From Fratercula arctica (lineage: Eukaryota; Chordata; Aves; Charadriiformes; Alcidae): DNA of 64,000 nucleotides. The translations under genes and the position numbers were made by a program. The DNA is taken from assembly GCA_947846985.1 (NCBI GenBank), contig CANTUZ010000003.1:124690626-124754625 (forward strand). Reading direction: 5' to 3'. Positions 11,870 to 24,124 of this stretch are shown here, in pieces (position 1 is the stretch's first letter; each line of letters begins with the position of its first letter). The notes under the pieces were generated by a model, which saw only the letters and a list, made by a program, of their open reading frames with translations, was not told the DNA's origin and did no database searches.

Positions 11870-11983
11870 AGAGATACTGCAAGAAATTCAGCGTCTCAGG
11901 CTGGAACACGAACAAGCCTCTCAACCCACCCCCGAGAAAGCCCAGCAGAACCCGACTTTGCTGGCCGAGCTCCGGCTGCTACG
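11870..11983 (+). CDS. DTNB: Beta-dystrobrevin exon, rest of H1 and start of H2
   Basis: This 114-nt exon (phase 2 in, phase 2 out) completes the split Arg and reads [15 protein letters not shown], then the linker [13 protein letters not shown], then [10 protein letters not shown] with the last Arg split. The acceptor is TTTCTACAG and the donor CTACG|GTAAAA. The first part is the end of helix H1, the proline-containing stretch is the known break between helices, and LLAELRLLR opens helix H2. The residues are essentially invariant between alpha- and beta-dystrobrevin, so this exon alone does not tell the paralogues apart. Linkage to 9550-9635 gives the DTNB call. No frameshift or missing residue is visible. 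Confidence 0.95.
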
Positions 11984-12925
11984 GTAAAAGAAATCCCCAA
12001 AGCTGGTGCACGTTCGGTGCCCGGCGCCCCTCGGCCCACGCGTGGCACACAAAGGGCAATAGCAGCACGTCTTCAGGGACCGTACAGTGGTATTTTAAAC
12101 TGCGGAATTCTGAAGACTTACTGCATATTGCAATTTGCCTTTTTTTTTTTAAAGTGGTTTTAGAAGTAAATAAAAATATCTCTTAAAGTGAATTCTGTTT
12201 GTATAGTTCAGAAAACTGTAAAGAAGAAACTGATAGGGAAAACGAGCCGAAATGGCACTAACTGCTTACCCTTTATTGTGCGGAGGAGTGGAGCTGACGG
12301 TAAATGTCAGTTGTTTGATTAGTCGGTGAAACTCCGAAAGTTCATACCTACAGACAGTCAGACATCCATCCAGAGCTGGAGAACAGTCTTCAAAGCCTCT
12401 TTGGTGAAGTTTGCATTTTGAAGTGACAGGGAAAAATCGTCAGTATTTAGAGAATAAAGTGTTTCGTAGTTCGGGTAGTCACAAGGGCGTTCTCTGGCTG
12501 TATTTTATTTCATCTTTGTTACCTGTTAATTCGGAGCTCAGCCTTCAAAAATGCCATCTGTAACCTAAAGTGGGTTCTAAACCCCCGGCTCCGGGCGGCA
12601 GCAGCTCTGTGCAGCGCGCGTTGGGTGTCACCCTTCCCCTGCCCCCTTCCGCAGTGCCACCGCTTCTTCTGCTGCCCGGGGTGTTCAAAGGTTTTCCATA
12701 CAGTGCCGGAGCGACGGTGACTGCAGGCAGCGCCTGCAGGGTGTGAGCCAGCCCCCTGTCGCAAAACCTTCATTGCTGCTGCCTTCGTTACTTTTTCATA
12801 CTGAGTTTGCTTCATTATGGTACATTTTGGTATCTCACTGATGCTTTTCATACTACTACCTAATGATAATAGCTCATAGATTTTCTGGCTTTACGCTTTA
12901 CATAGCTATATATATTGGTTTTTAA

Positions 12926-13105
12926 ATGTTTGAAAAGCTGGAGAGGATGCAGAAGGTTCTGCAAGAGGTGGAGAAAAAAGAGACCATGGGGCAGCTGGAT
13001 GTGTTTGACCCAGCAGAGAAAGAGAGAAGAACCAGGAGCTTAAACTGGAAACCAGCTGCGCTCAGACCACGAATAAAGCACATGTGTTTTAACGGGAGGC
13101 AATAA
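12926..13105 (+). other. Small coding-like open frame in intron, unidentified
   Basis: ATG at 12926 to TAA at 13103-13105, 59 codons. The first half is strongly helical and charged (MFEKLERMQKVLQEVEKKE), followed by TMGQLDVFDPAEKERR. After the ERR the +1 frame also reads like a helical protein (NQELKLETSC) to a stop near 13091. That could mean a frameshifted retrocopy or fossil exon of some coiled-coil protein. I do not recognise the parent. There is no strong splice acceptor just upstream, no poly-A nearby, and it does not share dystrobrevin sequence. A chance open frame is the main alternative. Confidence 0.2.
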
Positions 13106-13730
13106 CCTCAAGAGCAGGGATGCAGTCTTCAGTCCCTAGATGTCTTTCCTGAAGACGTTTTTCCAAAAATGCAGGTTATTGGGAAGAAAACAGAGCTAAC
13201 CGGCAGGAATTAGATGGCCTGTATTTTGCTAAAGAAAAAAAAAAGCTGACCAGTCGTTGTAGCCACTTCTGGTCTTCAAATATGTAAACACCACTGGCAA
13301 ATAGAAGAGTTACGGAAGAAAAAAAAAGGCTGGATTAAGGATGTAAAGCCTGTCAGGTCATCACGATTGTCCTGCCTGGCCTTCTGTGTAACAGGGGCTG
13401 GGAAACTTCTCCCTGCAGCGCTCCTGCAGAGCCCTAAAAACAGGTTTTCCAAATCCCCAGCTATGCCTTTAGCTTGCTGTGAAGTTCCCTCTGAGGCCTC
13501 TGCATCCCTTCTGTGCACAGGCTGCAGCAGCCGCCCGCGGTGGCTCGTCTCACTGCTGCTGTAGATACCACTCGTGGTAGCTCTCTTACCGCCAAACATC
13601 ACTCGTTAATAAACTCAAAGCCCACATTCATTTTCTTGACTGCCTAGCATCATGGTGGAAGTTCCCAATTAGCAGGTTATCTGTGATGTGAAAGCATGTC
13701 ACAATGCCATGGCTGACGAGGAGACGTGCC

Positions 13731-14143
13731 CTGAGTCTGGTGAGGAGCGGCTGAGGGAGCTGGGGGTGTTCAGCCTGGAGCAAAGGGGGCTGAGGGGAGA
13801 CCTTCTCGCTCTCTGCAGCTCCCTGAAAGGAGGGGGCAGCCAGGGGGGGTCGGGCTCTTCTCCCAAGGAACAGGCCATGGCACAAGAGGAAACGGCCTCA
13901 AGTGGCACCAGGGGAGGTTTAGGATGGATATTGGGAACAATTTCCTCACGGAAAGGGTTGTGAAGCATTGGAAGAGGCTGCCCAGGGCAGTGGTGGAGTC
14001 GCCATCCCTGGAGGGATTTAAAAGCCGGGCAGACGTGGTGCTGAGGGACGTGGGGTAGTGGTGGCCTTGGCAGTGCTGGGTCGATGGTTGGACTCGATGA
14101 TCTGAAAGGTCCCTTCCAACCGAGACAATTCTGGGATTCTATA
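13731..14143 (+). mobile_element. CR1 copy, group 4
   Basis: A + strand copy with blocks reading [31 protein letters not shown] and 'ggtcgatggttggactcgatgatctgaaaggtcccttcc', ending GATTCTATA. It matches the longer - strand copy at 51757-52509 of the same group and is 5'-truncated. Confidence 0.92.
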
Positions 14144-14584
14144 TGGAAGCTCACGTTACCAAATGATCTCATTTGCTGTGTAGAATTTAGGCTGTGAAAG
14201 CATGAGAAAGATAATCCATGAAAACCAACATGTCCCTGCCCCGTGACACCAGTGTGTTGGGTGGCATTTGCCTGCGGGTCCGTGGGATGCTCCTGGAAGT
14301 GCCGAGGATCCGTTACCCCCCGGTGTGTGCCTCAGGCTACATCTCTCCATTTGTCCCTATGGGCTGTCCTGTTTTTTTCTTAAAAAAACATTTAACAGCC
14401 TTTGTCATTGCCGGTCAGTATCTCCTCTTTCTTCACTGGAGGTCATTGAAACAGAGATTGAATAACATCAACCAAAATCAGACACACACGTTGCTGTTGG
14501 TTCTTGATTAACAACCACATTTGCAGAGCTATACTTATTTAATATCTTGATTTTTACATTATTTGTAGTTGTTCACCATGTGGT

Positions 14585-14761
14585 GCTGGCCCAGGCTGCC
14601 CCGAGAAGCTGTGGCTGCCCCATCCCTGGAGGGGTCCAAGGCCAGGTTGGACGGGGCTTGGAGCAACCTGGGCTGGTGGGAGGTGTCCCTGCCCAGGGCA
14701 GGGGGTGGCACTGGGGGGGCTTTGAGGTCCCTTCCCACCCAAACCACTCTGTGATTCTATA
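14585..14761 (+). mobile_element. CR1 3' end copy, group 2
   Basis: About 177 bp from CTGGCCCAGGCTGCCCCGAG through 'gaggggtccaaggccaggttgg' to CTGTGATTCTATA. It is almost identical to the 3' part of 10133-10773. It begins directly after a TTCACCATGTGG with no other CR1 sequence. Confidence 0.93.
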
Positions 14762-15232
14762 GAGTAAAAAGCTACGGACTTTGAGCTGACCTCGCGAGAG
14801 CAAAAGGAGCGTGTAGACAGATAAAGCTGTGTCCATGTGGGGTTTTAACACGTTCTAGGTGTTGTGAAGCAGAAGAGATGTAATCATCTCTTTGTTGCCG
14901 TATTTTTGTGATACGTTTTGGCATTTAATAACCATATTCTTCAAAATACAAAAGAGATGTTGAAAGAAATACCCAGGAGAGTTAATACTTCATAGCCGTC
15001 TGTCTTTTTGAGAACCAGTGTAGAAACGAGTTCATTCCGTTACGTAGTCGTGGCCGTTTTCTGGCCGGGGTGTGTGCTCGTGCTGTGCCATATTCACCGT
15101 CACCATCACAAAAGCAAGCCAGACTCAACGGATTCATTCAAAGTAAATGGCCGGTTTCCGTTCCAGATTCTGATGTCCAATTGGTGTTTCTAAAACTAGT
15201 CAGTTATTAAAATTCCCAGAATGATTTATCCC

Positions 15233-16482
15233 CATTTCACCAAGGGGAAATCATGTCTGACTAATCTGATAGCCTTCTACGATGGCATGACTGGATGGAT
15301 AGATGAGGGGAGGGCGGTAGATGTGGTCTATCTTGACTTAAGCAAAGCGTTTGACACGGTCTCCCACAGCATCCTCATAGGGAAGCTTAGGAAGTGTGGG
15401 TTAGATGAATGGACAGTAAGGTGGATAGAAAACTGGCTGAAAGGTAGAGCTCAGAGGGTTGTGATTAGGGGCACAGAATCTAGTTGGAGACCAGTGACGA
15501 GTGGTGTTCCCCAGGGGTCAGTACTGGGTCCAGTCCTGTTCAATATATTCATCAATGACCTGGATGAGGGGATAGAGTGCACCCTCAGCAAGTTTGCTGA
15601 TGACACAAAGCTGGGGGGGGCGGCTGACACACCGGAGGGCTGTGCTGCCATACAGAGAGACCTGGACAGGTTGGAGATCTGGGCAGAGAGAAACCTTATG
15701 AAATTCAACAAGGGCAAGTGTAGGGTGCTGCACCTGGGGAGGAACAACCCCATGCACCAGTACAGGTTGGGGCTGACCTGCTGGAGAGCAGCTCTGTGGA
15801 AAGAGATCTGGGAGTCCTGGTGGACAACAGGATGACCATGAGCCAGCAATGTGCCCTTGTGGCCAAGAAGGCCAATGGCATCCTGGGGTGCATCAAAAAG
15901 AGTGTGGCCAGCAGGTCAAGGGAGGTCATCCTCCCCCTCTACTCTGCCTTGGTGAGGCCACACCTGGAGCACTGGGTCCAGTTCTGGGCTCCCCGGTTCC
16001 AGAAGGACAGGGAACTGCTGGAAAGGGTGCAGCAGAGGGCTACCAAGATGATTAGGGGACTGGAACACCTCTCTGATGAGGAAAGGCTGAGGGATTTGGG
16101 TCTCTTCAGTCTGGAAAAAAGACGGCTGAGGGGGGATCTTATCAACACTTATAAATACTCAAAGGGTGGGTGTCAGGAGGATGGGACCAGGCTCTTTTCA
16201 GTAGTGCCCGGGGACAGGACAAGAGGCAATGGGCACAAACTGGAGCACAAGAAGTTCCACCTAAACATGAGGAGGAACTTCTTTACCCTGAGGGTGGCAG
16301 AGCACTGGAACAGGCTGCCCAGAGAGGTGGTGGAGTCTCCATCTCTGGAGACATTCAAAACCCGCCTGGACGTGTTCCTGTGTAACCTGCTCTAGGTGAC
16401 CCTGCTCTGGCAGGGGGGTTGGATGGGATGATCTCCAGAGGTCCCTTCCAACCCTATGGTTCTATGATTCTATGATTCTATA
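15233..16482 (+). mobile_element. CR1 LINE, longest copy, group 1, partial ORF2
   Basis: About 1,250 bp on the + strand, 5'-truncated inside the reverse transcriptase. The first open segment (to 15835) shows [13 protein letters not shown], the [11 protein letters not shown] block, the [11 protein letters not shown] block and the catalytic FADDTKLGG block. A second open segment (about 15790-16395) carries [31 protein letters not shown] and [20 protein letters not shown]. The two segments are offset by one base at about 15775-15778. The copy ends with GGTCCCTTCCAACC and tandem TCTATGAT units. The endonuclease and the N-terminal part are absent, so it is a dead insertion. CR1 copies itself by target-primed reverse transcription, which explains the 5' truncation. 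Confidence 0.95.
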
Positions 16483-17389
16483 ATATATCACGTGAGAACA
16501 CAGATAGAATCTAAGACACATAAAAATTCAGTCTGCAATATGTGGTGCCTTTAACCTTGGATTAAGACATTATGATGTCCACAAAAATAACTGTAGATGC
16601 ATAAATCATCCTTTCCAGTCTGTTCTTTTTCTTATGGTTATTTATCATGACCTAGGATTGTGATTTGTGGGGGCCGGCGTTTCTTAGATCGTATGAGACG
16701 CCGGACTTCTGACGTGTTGACATTCATCTTTGAATTTCTTTTTATACTAGTCACTTCTTTATTTTTTTAAATATAAAACAAAACCAATCAGTCATATCTT
16801 AAAGATCTGGCAGATGGGCTTCCGTAGAAATGCGGTGGTTTTCTGATGCCAAGGAAAGGGAAGGCGCCTTATCGTCTCCTGTTCCTGTTACCGGGGTCCT
16901 GGTGCGGGGAATACGCCAGATACTGCACGTCACCCGGGTGGGCAGGAAGAGCTGTGCCGAGGCTCCATCCGGGCAGGTGATGGCGGGTCCTTTCCAAACA
17001 CCTCCGGCCTTTTCTCCTCTTTTTTTTTTTTTTTTCCCTCCCATCACTCATTCTTGCTTGTCTGAAAGCTCTGTGGGATGCCTGGCTCCGACACTAAAGG
17101 GGTTCTGAAAAGGAAGAAAAAAAGCAGGTTTTTTTGCTCAAAACGCGGTGCTCTTGAAAAGGGCTTCCTACGACCGAGTGCAGATTGCTGGATTTTAAGT
17201 GGAAAGCCTGACTGTTATATTTAGCTTTCATGGTCATTGTACTGCGCTTTGCTCTATATTTTTTTTTAAATTGGAAGCAGAGGGGAGTGGTGAACACCAA
17301 CGAGGCAGTTACACGGGTGAATCTCCTGAAGTGGTTTTGAAATGCCCCAAGTTTATTTTCTGACTCTTTCTTTCGTGTGTCTGGCGCAG

Positions 17390-17486
17390 GCAGAGGAAGG
17401 ATGAGCTGGAACAGAGGATGTCTGCGCTGCAGGAAAGCAGGAGGGAGCTGATGGTGCAGCTGGAAGGGCTGATGAAGCTGCTCAAG
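17390..17486 (+). CDS. DTNB: Beta-dystrobrevin exon, coiled-coil H2
   Basis: This 97-nt exon (phase 2 in, phase 0 out) completes the split Arg and reads [20 protein letters not shown] then [12 protein letters not shown]. The acceptor is CTGGCGCAG after a T-rich tract and the donor CTCAAG|GTACGG. It is the bulk of helix H2, a heptad-patterned, charged helix used for pairing with dystrophin or utrophin. All residues agree with the family sequence I know. Failure to splice here would extend the frame by 37 codons to a TGA at 17598-17600. Confidence 0.95.
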
Positions 17487-19524
17487 GTACGGCATCTCCC
17501 GTCGGAAACGCCGCGCGTCCTGCTCTTCCCGGGTCGGGAATTCACTGCTGCTGCCCTGAGGTTCCCGCTTCGCTGCCGTGCCCTTGTAAATACTTCATGA
17601 GGAACAGAAGGAATTTGCAAACAGCCGTTTCCATGCTGGCTCTGCGCGTGGGTGCAGATGGGTGACGGGTTTTCAGGTTCACGTGCTGCTGCTTTGGTTA
17701 AATAATATCAAGAGCCGTGAGATTTGGAAGGCTTTAAAGAAGTGTTAGATTTGGTAATCAACTGCATGCTGTTCCGGGGAATAATGCAGTTTTTCCAGCT
17801 GGAACTGGAGGATAAACCGGGAGCTGTGGTCACTGCAGTACAGACCATGAGTCCCCAGAGCCGTGGTGCTGCCTTTCACCAGGGGACACGACACTGTCCC
17901 TGCGGCGGCTGGGGGGCTTTTTGGCTTTAGCGTGTGATGGTGTTGGCTCTCATTGAGAGTCCATGTTGCTGTTTGGATTTCTGGTGAGGGTCCGTTATTG
18001 TTTGTTACAGAGTCCTGCTAGGGCTGAGCTCACAGCTGATGACTATGGTCTGAAAGGCTGGTACGCCTTTATTCTCTCCGTTCTCTAAATTGGACAAGAG
18101 CCTCTCTAGAAAGCGAGTGGCAAAACACTGGCCTGACTTGAAGAGCTTTTGGTCTAAGACTGGGTGCAACAAAGATGCTACAGGCGGTGGAAGGAGTGGG
18201 AGAGGGACCGCAGCAGCGGCACCGGCAGCAGCAGCACAGGGTCTGTGGGTGCGCTGTGGGCACGTCCTGGAGTTCCACAGAAACTGCACTCCAAGGTGAT
18301 AATGAATTCCCACCGTCTGTGAATCTGAAGTGCCGTCGCTCCTCACGTTCGGCTTGCATTCCGGAACAGGAGTGCGTGTACAAGAGCCTGTGATCCCATA
18401 CGCTTCGGAGGTGCCTGTTTGGTTTAGTTCCCCTGTGCAGACGAGCACGTTGTTAGTATTTATGGTTGGGAAGTATTTTTTTTTTTAAGTCAGTGGTTCT
18501 GCACACTGTAATTTTTTTTTCCTGTTCAGCCTGCTAACATCTGGCTGCTAAAAATTTGAAACCAATCCCTTGCTAAATTCACCTTGATTTCTTCCGACCC
18601 CAAATCTTTGTAAGTTGAAGCGTGGTATCTCTGAAAACGGGCATCCAAAACTGAACTACAGATTTAGGAAAGTATAAAAAGTCACTGCATCAGAAAGAGT
18701 TTGATCCTTTGTGGTTCAGGTGACCATGGTCTGAGCGTTTCTCTTGCACGTTTGAGGAACAGTAGCAGTCTGGACACGTGCCCTAAGCTGGTGGCAAGCT
18801 CTGATGGGAGTTTCTGGAGCCCCTGTTCTTTCCGAAGTGCTCGTAAGCCTTCACAGATGAACTCTCCCGAACAACGACCTGATGAACTCTCCCAAACACG
18901 ACCTGGTGTAAATGCCATCATCTCGTTAGGGCGAAGGGCTGTTCTGTCGGCTCGATTGGCTTTCTGCGCTTCCACCTAGAAAGCCTGGAAGGCCAGGTGG
19001 GCTGCCTTTCTCGGACGCTCCGCTCTGAACCTGAGCGACCCGCGGAGCTTTGCCCACCCGTCTGCCCGCTCGGCCGTCACGCTCTCATCTCCCAAACGGC
19101 GTGTGGTCCCTCCCGCCTGGCCGGTCGGACACGTGGACTGTTGTGCGGAGCAGCAGAGGATGTCGGTGTCAGTAACACCCCCACGAGGAGAGCGCGGAGG
19201 GAGCTGCGCAGGGAAGGCAGCACGAGCAGCAGATGCTGCAGCTGGGGAGACACAGGAGGGAGGAGCGAGGGTTGCGGAACAGGGAAACGAGCCATGACTG
19301 ACTCACGCGCGATAAACTAATGTTTTTAGGACCCATTCACTGGGATGAATCATGCAGTTCAATAACGAGCTTGTCAGAAGCTGTAATGACGTCTTCTAGG
19401 CTGTGTTATACAGAAGGTTAGGTTAGGAGCTGGCTCTTACTAGACTTTTCACTTATGACTCTGGTATCTTTTAATTAATTCCCCCGGTTCCCAAAATTGT
19501 TTAAAAACTACAAGGGCAACTAGG

Positions 19525-19660
19525 ACTGGATAGAAGGAGGAACTTCTTCCCCATGAGGATGCTCAAGCAGTGGAGCGGGGGCCCAGAGACGTTGTGCCTT
19601 CTCCACCCTTGGGGGCTCTAAGCAGCCTGCCCGGAGGTTACCTCGGCCCTGTGCTGCCCT
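19525..19660 (+). mobile_element. Diverged CR1 3' fragment
   Basis: The + strand has 'gaaggaggaacttcttccccatgagga', a relic of the RRNFF block, then 'gcccagagacgttgtgcc' and 'tccacccttgggggctct', a relic of the LPREV..SL block. There is no tail. The boundaries are approximate. Confidence 0.55.
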
Positions 19661-20639
19661 CAGCTCCCGTCCACCCCGACCTGCCCGCGAGCCCGGCGCT
19701 GTTGCAGTTCTTCGGTTCCACGTGTGGCGTAACACAGTTCTTTGCATTTCCCCTTCTTTGCTTTCTGCGGAGCCTGGCAGCTCCGCTTTGATTAAAGCAT
19801 CTTCCAGAGAGACATCTGTTCCTGAGCTGAAGAAATCAAAAATGGAAAATTCACTGCCAATGCAAATTTGCGTGCACAGTTCAAAATCTATGCCTCATTT
19901 TCAGTTTTAATGTATTTAGCTTCAGTTTACACCCATTGGCTTTGGTACATGTGGTTCTCCCTCCATTAAATTAAGGAGTACTTTGGCACCCCGTTTTTTT
20001 CCTACGCAGATACTTACTCATCTCAGTGGAGGCACTTCTCAATCTTCGTTTTTAAACCAGTTAAACAGGTAGAGCTTTTCTGAGCTTCTCGCAGTGCTGT
20101 ACTTCAGTAATTTTTATGGTTGATTTCTTTGCCTTCTCCAGATTTTTAACATAACTTTTTAAATTAGGAAAAACCAAACTGTGTATTGAACTCTTCCCTG
20201 AATCTTAGCAAGACTACGCAGAGAGTTACAGGAGTTTCATTACTCTTCATCTCTGTTTTCCTTTTTCGGCCTTTCTGCCCCAGTGAGTGCCCTTTGAAAG
20301 CTGTTGGTTACCCACATCTTACTCCCTGTAAAGGGCTTTATTTATTTTGTATCGTGCTAACTGGTTAATGACAGTGTATTACCAGTTTGGCCTCCGAAGG
20401 AACTGCAGATATGAAAACACATTACATCTGTGGCGTTCCTTTAGAAGCCAAACTCGTAGCGCATGCAGCTAGCAGAATCACATTTATTTGGCAAGACCTC
20501 TTTTCCATGAAGTTATAGTGCTGTGTATATTACTTATTAGTTCAGTCTTGGATCAGCGTTTCTGTTACTTTGAATAAATTAACGACAGGGTAGGATGTTT
20601 ATGCTTATTTAAGTCATCTTACTTCCCTTTCTGAATATC

Positions 20640-21230
20640 AGTGCAACACAGCCTGTTCCAGTCCTGAGTATTCCAAGATCTATTAAAAATTGCCATCGCC
20701 GGACCAGATAACTCCTCTTGTAATTATTTTAAGAATCCCAGCTGCAAGCTACCCAGGCCTGCTGATCTAAAAATATTATTTCTAGTAGATACTTTTTAAC
20801 ACCTTTTCTCATTATTAGTGGAAAGTACTTCACTGTTTGCTGGTAGAAACTATGAGGGGAAAGTTCTATTAGTCAAACACAGAACAGAAACACTAATTCC
20901 TCTTCCCATATTAAGAATTTGACCATGACTGTCAAGAAGCCGTACACACCACCGCAAAGGCTTTGTTTTGTTTCTGATATTTGTGTTCATTTCGAAGTCT
21001 CCTTTTTGGTGGTTTTAGCCCTGCCAGACACAAATTTTTCCCGCATCGTTTTAGCTTCTCTCGTCATTTGGTGCACTTCAGAAATTTTCATTTATAATTT
21101 ACATCAGCTGTTAAGCTTTTATGGTTTTTTCCATTTTCTTATGCGGTATTTTTTACATTTTTAATGCTGCCTTCATTTCGCCATTTAGAGCTGGGTTCGG
21201 CTTACCTAACTTGGGTTATCTGAGAGTTTG
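20640..21230 (-). mobile_element. Ancient LINE-like relic
   Basis: Blocks 'agtcctgagtattccaagatctattaaaaat', 'agctgcaagctacccaggcctgctgatctaaaaat' and 'ttaacaccttttctcattattagtgga' follow the order seen in old CR1/L3-type ORF2 sequence in antisense. A similar block order recurs at 48520-48850. It is heavily decayed, and both the family and the far boundary are uncertain. Confidence 0.45.
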
Positions 21231-24124
21231 GTACCTCGGCTCCCTCTGTAAAGAAAGGAGAGAGAGGAAGGCCTACATTTGGAAGGACATGGCGGTCCTC
21301 GGGAGGTTCATCCCATCTTCCCACGGCAAGCCATGCTGTCGTAGGTGGCCTCGGAGCAGAGAGGGGCTCTTGACTCGGAGCTGATCAAACCCCTGCAATT
21401 AGCATCCTGCTCTGATGTTTATTAGCCCGCACAGTGACCTACCCACGCTGTTGCAATTTAGAGTTAAGGTTGGTTTTTGCATCAGGTGTCCTTCCACATC
21501 TTACGGCGACGTGTGTTGACGCTCCTTGCAGGAGGTTTCCGTTCCAGGAATTTGTCAGTGGTCTGCCCCCAGGGAGAAGTTCTGGCCGTTCAGCTCTTCA
21601 CCAAGTGCTGTCGTTGGTGTCTTCTGCTGGGACGCCCCATGTGAGACCCCGGCTGTATCTGTCGGGGTGAGCTCATTAGTGCCAGACCGCGTTCTTTGGA
21701 CCGGCACTCGCCTACGAGCTCTGCTGTTGGCGTGGTCGCTGACATGCCCTTGGACCAGAGCTACCAACGCTGTCCCAAACCATCTCCAACCACCACCCAG
21801 AAGCTGTCAGGTGCCCGGACCTGTTCCTGGGAGGCAGTTTGGATGAGGCCACCTCGATCAGGGTGATAAGGGATTTTAACAGCATGTGGATGTGTTGAAT
21901 AGCGTAGCCTCCGAGCCTGCAGAGCTGCTGCAGTGGCCACTGTAGGGCTCCCACTGGCCGCTCCCCTCCTGTCTCCTGGCCACTCTAGCTAGTCCACAGT
22001 TAAGCAGATGAAGCCCCTTGCACGCGAGAAGCTGCCTGTCCCTCTGGGCTGATCAGTGGCCACAACCCGTTGGTACTGTCATCAGTGACTTTCTTCCAAG
22101 ATTTTCTATCATCTTTTCCCCATCCAGGCCGTCGGCTCAGCTTTCCCTTTTTTCCCGAAAGTCTTCTGTAACACACCTAGTGCCATTAGCTCTCTTCTAA
22201 TAAGTAGTCGGCAGCGATGATCGTCTGCCTTCCTGCAGGGCTTTTGCTTCCAGCTACACGGATATGCAGCAGACATATCCCATTTCACTTTTTCCATTTC
22301 CTCAACGGTAATTTCCTCGCTAGCTGATTTGATGATTTATCTAATAACAGCTCAGTCCTTCTAGCAAAGCTCCACGCCTCCTGAGGGGTATTTTTTCACA
22401 TCTGTAGTTAATGCTAAAGCCTCATTTTTCAAACTAACAACTTTTTTTTATAGAGCGGAGACCATTTAAGATCTTTTCCCTGACCTGGCTCACCATCTAG
22501 TCCTGTGAGTCCCAGTGCCGGTAGGAGGAACGACTGGAAACATCTGGGAGTGCGGGGAGGGCAGCGCTGGCCTCCGCTGCTGATGCTGAGCCGCGGCTGA
22601 GCGGAGCCATTCCCTCCATCTGCTACCTCAGTGCCGAAACCCGGACCTGAAAGAACCCCAAGTCTTGGGAGAAAAAACCCAAAAGTGTGTGCTCAAAAGC
22701 ATGGAATTCCGGGCGGTCATTCCCAGATACCTCTGCAGTGCCCTCAGCGCACGGTTAGGAACACGTCTACTACAGTGGTCAGCGTGAAGGAGCTGCTCTA
22801 AATTAAGGGAGAGGTTCTGGCTAATCCTGCGGGATGTAAATGAGGGAAGGTGGCTAAACGGGTTCATGGATTTCAAGGCAAGAAGGAGCTTTCATTCCGT
22901 GAGTTTCATCTCCATGACCTGAATTTCTGGGGAGATGTGCTTACCGGTGGTCCTGCTGCCCTCTGCACTGGCGGTCCGTGCAAAGCCAGCGTTGGAGGGG
23001 ACACACACTGTAACCCTGACAAAGCTGTAATTAATTGTTGTTTCTGCATAGATGAGTCATCAAAAACCCGCTGCCAGGCTTTCCTCTAGCGCACGGTGTC
23101 GGTGCCCGCAGCAGAGCTGCCGTGCTCCCCCACACCACCCAGCCCCAGGCAGAACAGCCCGCAGGACTCATCATGCTTTTTACATGTGCAAAGACAAAAT
23201 CTATGAAAACTTCGGAATTAGGAAAGAAACCCTCGACTATGTGATATTTTGCTCATTCCCAGGAATGCTCCTATAGCTGAAGTCAGAATGTGACCCCACT
23301 GCCCAAACAGGATCGCAATGTACATTTCTCTGCTTCAAAAGAGGATAAATTCATCCGTATTTCACTTTTTTTTGGTCTTTCAAATTAGTAGCAATCCATA
23401 CTGACAGACGCTGCGTTGCAACCAGGGATTTTTTTTTCTGGTCAGATTTGTCCTTACTCCACGTCTTTGGTGCTCCCAGGTTCTCCCCTCCCACTCCGGA
23501 TCTGGTTATTGGCCGCTCGTTAATTTGCCCTTTGGAATCCCATCTGCAGAGGTCCCTGCAGGCCCATTGGCAACGGGCACTCTCGGACCAAAGAGGTGGC
23601 ATTTTGCCTCTCGGGCGATGACATCACAGGGGCTCTGTGATGGCAGATTCGTGCTCACAGGGAAGCGAATGCCGTGCAGCGGTTGCACGCTCCAGGTGGT
23701 ATTTCCAGAGTTTAGAGGACAGTGGAAAGGTGCCTTGGGGACAGGTGGAGAGTCCGTAGTAGGAGGAGTAAAGCCAGTAAAGGTTCTGCGTAGAAGAAGA
23801 GATATCCGTTGGATATCCTGTCCTGTGTCCAAGATGTCCGTGCTGTGATGTCCCTCCCGTGTATGCAACTTTGGCCAACGCCAAAGGCTGTTGTAGACAA
23901 GAGTCATCTTTCGCGAATGGAACAGATGGCACCTCTGCGTTCCCACCACGGCTGTCGTGTCTAACGCCCTTGTGTCCTTCCATGTCTGCAGATGTTTCTA
24001 CAGTTTGCCATGTTTGCTTCTTCTGCCTGGGTCTGCTGTGTGTTTTCTGTGTGTACGTGTTTCCTTTTCATACGATAACTATCCTGTCTCTCTCTTCACC
24101 TTTTTCTTTCGCCAACGCTTACAG

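Larger units (their letters stand above)
11984..17389 (+). other. DTNB: DTNB intron (5,406 bp)
   Basis: GT at 11984 to AG at 17388-17389. It carries three CR1 copies (13731-14143, 14585-14761, 15233-16482) and a 59-codon open frame at 12926-13105. Bases 11984-12925, 13106-13730, 14144-14584, 14762-15232 and 16483-17389 show nothing else identifiable apart from short A or T runs (12139-12151, 17021-17036). Confidence 0.9.
17487..24124 (+). other. DTNB: DTNB intron (6,638 bp)
   Basis: GT at 17487 to AG at 24123-24124. It holds a diverged CR1 fragment at 19525-19660 and an old LINE-like stretch at 20640-21230. I see nothing identifiable in 17601-19524, 19661-20639 or 21231-24000. The last 60 bases are T/C-rich, with TTTCGCCAACGCTTACAG at the acceptor. 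Three TGC triplets sit about 90-110 nt upstream of it. Confidence 0.88.
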
